Shown here piece after piece: positions 5,064 to 6,162 of a stretch of DNA of 6,162 nucleotides (its first letter is position 1; each line of letters starts with the position of its first letter). The stretch is from the NCBI GenBank assembly GCA_009835515.1, contig VXXH01000383.1:1623-7784 (forward strand). Direction: 5' to 3'. The stretch is from Candidatus Poribacteria bacterium (lineage in GTDB: Bacteria > Poribacteria > WGA-4E > WGA-3G). Below the pieces are notes generated by a model, which searched no databases, was not told the origin of the DNA, and worked only from the letters and a program-made list of their open reading frames with translations. Made by a program: the position numbers and the translations under genes.

Positions 5064-6162
5064 TTAGTTTAGGTTCCCGAAGAGCTCAAGTACCTTTAAC
5101 TGATTCATAGCGGCGACGATCTGCGGATCGTGCATCAGTTCATCACGGGATGTTTCCGTGATCAAAGCAAGCGCGTATTTAACACCGAGATCACTGAGAA
5201 CAATCTGCTCTTCGGTAAGCGCATCGCTCAAGCGTTGGTAACTCCGTAGAAATTTTTCGGCTTTCAGATCATCACGAGCGGCATGTTCAGCAGCGGCGAG
5301 TTTCTCTAACACATCGTCGCCATTCTCTTCTATGAAGGTTTTAAGCTTCTCGTGATTTCTGAGTTTCGACTGCATCTGTATTTCAGATCGACTAAACGAT
5401 GCCGACTCGACATCCGGGATGATACCAACGTTGTCAATATCAACGTCGTTTGGTGTATAGTAACGTGCAACGGTTAATTTAACGGCAGCTTTTGAATTAC
5501 GCAACTGGAACACGCGTTGGACAGATGCCTTGCCGAAGGTTTTATCGCCCATGACAAGCCCGCGCCCATGATCTTTTACGGCGCCCGCAACGATTTCAGA
5601 GGCACTCGCGCTGCCACCATTAACAAGCACAATTAGTGGAAAGTTTTCTCTTTTTATCCCTTCCGCTCGGAAGTCCTCACGGGACTCCAGTCCTTTACTG
5701 TAAACAACGAGTTGACCGGGTGTCAGGAAATCGCTCGCGATATTCACAGCCGAAGAGAGTAAACCGCCCGGATTTGAGCGGAGGTCAAGAATAACCCCAC
5801 GGGTACTCTGCGCCTTGAACTCAGCAAGCGCCTCATCAACATCATTTGCTGTTGTCTGAAGAAATTGATTAATTTTGATGTAGCCGATTTTATCTCCGAT
5901 AATATCGTGTTCAACACTCGGGATCCGGATGACATCACGGGTAATCGTAAGTTCAATCGGACGGCTTTCGTTCTCACGTACAATTGTAATAGAAACAGAG
6001 GTCCCGGGTTCACCACGGAGCTGATCTACAGCATCGCTCAAAGACAGTGGTGCTGTAGATTCACCTTCGATGTGACTGATAATGTCCCCATTTTGAACCC
6101 CAGCCAGCGCAGCCGGATTATTTTTAAAGGGCGTAACCACGGTCAACATATCTTCTCGAACA
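5064..6162 (-). CDS. S41-family C-terminal processing protease with PDZ domain, 5' partial
   Basis: The open frame continues past the right edge: GTT-CGA-GAA-GAT precedes the ATG at 6149 without a stop, and V-R-E-D-M-L-T-V-V matches the usual start of the PDZ domain, so that methionine is internal and the N-terminus (probably a signal or anchor) is missing. Counting from 6149, residues 1-70 are the PDZ domain ([17 protein letters not shown]). Next come the S41 segments GYIKINQF (89-96), [14 protein letters not shown] (118-131) and [19 protein letters not shown] (177-195). The catalytic pair is Ser182 and Lys207 in [11 protein letters not shown], 25 residues apart with Gln211 following, as in CtpB and Prc. 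The tail after about residue 250 is helical and charged, of unknown role. Such enzymes cleave C-termini of exported proteins in the periplasm or at the cell surface. It lies 25 bases upstream of mmsA with no obvious functional link. Family assignment is firm; the substrate is unknown. Confidence 0.93.
   Translation of the reverse strand, partial: VREDMLTVVTPFKNNPAALAGVQNGDIISHIEGESTAPLSLSDAVDQLRGEPGTSVSITIVRENESRPIELTITRDVIRIPSVEHDIIGDKIGYIKINQFLQTTANDVDEALAEFKAQSTRGVILDLRSNPGGLLSSAVNIASDFLTPGQLVVYSKGLESREDFRAEGIKRENFPLIVLVNGGSASASEIVAGAVKDHGRGLVMGDKTFGKASVQRVFQLRNSKAAVKLTVARYYTPNDVDIDNVGIIPDVESASFSRSEIQMQSKLRNHEKLKTFIEENGDDVLEKLAAAEHAARDDLKAEKFLRSYQRLSDALTEEQIVLSDLGVKYALALITETSRDELMHDPQIVAAMNQLKVLELFGNLN

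Noticed and set aside
6147..6149. ATG at 6149 as the start of the S41 protease
   Set aside because: The frame stays open to the window edge, and the residues V-R-E-D before this methionine fit the conserved start of the PDZ domain; the protein would otherwise lack an export signal.

Overview
The window looks like a roughly mid-GC bacterial chromosome fragment. The style of the genes (a small toxin/antitoxin-like pair of a kind common in Cyanobacteria, Chloroflexi and Poribacteria, a large unfamiliar tryptophan-rich protein, and a dispersed GC-rich palindrome of the form GGTGCGGTT-loop-AACCGCACC) makes me think of Candidatus Poribacteria or a related uncultured phylum. That is an impression from memory, not a search result. 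No phage, insertion sequence, CRISPR or RNA gene is evident.

Left third (1-1297, all minus strand): a decayed cluster of small accessory genes. A 95-residue basic, toxin-like protein (159-446) overlaps by ATGA with an acidic, antitoxin-like gene that runs off the left edge (1-162). A second copy of the antitoxin-like gene (600-806) lies upstream. It is 88% identical over 125 ungapped bases but has no toxin beside it; in the toxin's place sits a 134-residue protein (828-1232) whose true 5' end has been cut off by a frameshift. The original start, with a good ribosome binding site, is still readable at 1297, and a strong extended -10 promoter with a built-in dyad lies at 1384-1413.

Middle (1298-1662): a gene-free divergent region carrying the minus-strand promoter, the palindromic repeat (1485-1506) and a plus-strand promoter (1582-1610). 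The latter reads into a 630-residue cytoplasmic-looking protein (1663-3555, plus) that I do not recognise. It resembles, in general character, the helical-toroid carbohydrate-active enzymes, with a beta-rich C-terminal domain.

Right half (3578-6162, minus): a probable two-gene transcription unit, convergent with the 630-residue gene. First comes an S41-family C-terminal processing protease with a PDZ domain (start beyond the right edge), then, 25 bases downstream, a CoA-acylating methylmalonate-semialdehyde dehydrogenase (mmsA/iolA type). Their juxtaposition suggests co-transcription rather than a shared pathway.

The most interesting part is the left cluster: duplicated antitoxin modules with one partner lost, next to a frameshifted tandem-domain gene under a well-preserved promoter.
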